Shown here one piece after another: positions 63,974 to 64,000 of a stretch of DNA of 64,000 nt. This DNA comes from Dasyornis broadbenti (taxonomy: Eukaryota > Chordata > Aves > Passeriformes > Dasyornithidae). Where the stretch lies: NCBI GenBank assembly GCA_013397935.1, contig VZRN01001305.1:1393492-1457491 (forward strand). The letters are read 5' to 3'. The position numbers and the translations under genes were made by a program. Below the pieces are notes generated by a model. It ran no database searches, was not told the DNA's origin, and worked only from the letters and a program-made list of their open reading frames with translations. Each line of letters opens with the position of its first letter. Within the stretch, counting starts at the first letter, position 1.

Positions 63974-64000
63974 TTTTTTTTTTTTTTCCCTGTTCCTCTT

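Overview
The window looks like a stretch of bird nuclear genome. It is AT-rich and gene-sparse, with two sharp CpG islands. The interspersed repeats are almost all CR1 LINE 3' ends, recognised by their shared reverse-transcriptase C-terminal peptide and the attctgtg-like 3' terminus. There are also endogenous-retrovirus LTR pieces, and no SINEs of mammalian type. Only two loci can be supported as genes, and neither is complete here. I see no bacterial-type operon, CRISPR array, tRNA or rRNA.

Left part (about 1-21,000): a minus-strand gene starts in the CpG island at about 20,230-21,015 and runs leftwards off the window. Its first coding exon (20,456-20,546) carries a highly charged N-terminus and ends in a good GTGAGC donor. 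A second exon (18,848-18,901) joins it in phase. Further left lie several small exon candidates (10,381-10,427, 10,283-10,320, 4,727-4,803, 969-1,008) that would encode coiled-coil-like segments. I do not recognise the protein, and most exon boundaries need transcript support. The introns contain a CR1 at 3,016-3,158, a CR1 at 20,038-20,228 and a probable LTR near 14,040-14,517.

Middle (about 21,000-49,000): mostly unexplained AT-rich DNA that I cannot assign to a gene. It contains CR1 copies at 21,050-21,342 (+), 23,405-24,205 (-), 28,378-28,668 (+), 39,820-40,465 (+) and 40,514-41,042 (+), the last with an internal (TAGAT)11 microsatellite. It also holds an unassigned open stretch behind a very good splice acceptor (35,801-36,029), an isolated G-rich/GC-box patch (38,020-38,086), and two AT-rich blocks that read like conserved non-coding DNA.

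Right part (about 49,000-64,000): a nested pair of minus-strand CR1s (48,996-49,835) lies immediately before the second CpG island (about 49,985-50,620). That island is the probable promoter and 5' UTR of a plus-strand gene that runs rightwards, with donors at 50,415 and 50,774. Its coding exons are not securely visible; weak candidates are 54,548-54,578 and 58,752-58,851. A CR1 (53,775-54,298), a degraded CR1-like piece (about 59,925-60,260), an antisense solo LTR (62,664-63,226) and an assembly gap (63,378-63,973) complete the region.

The two CpG-island genes point away from each other and are separated by about 29 kb. Nothing in the sequence ties their functions together. No novel biological system stands out. 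The most useful leads are the unidentified minus-strand coiled-coil gene with its very small exons, the reconstructable nested CR1 insertion, and the unexplained exon-like and G-rich patches in the middle.
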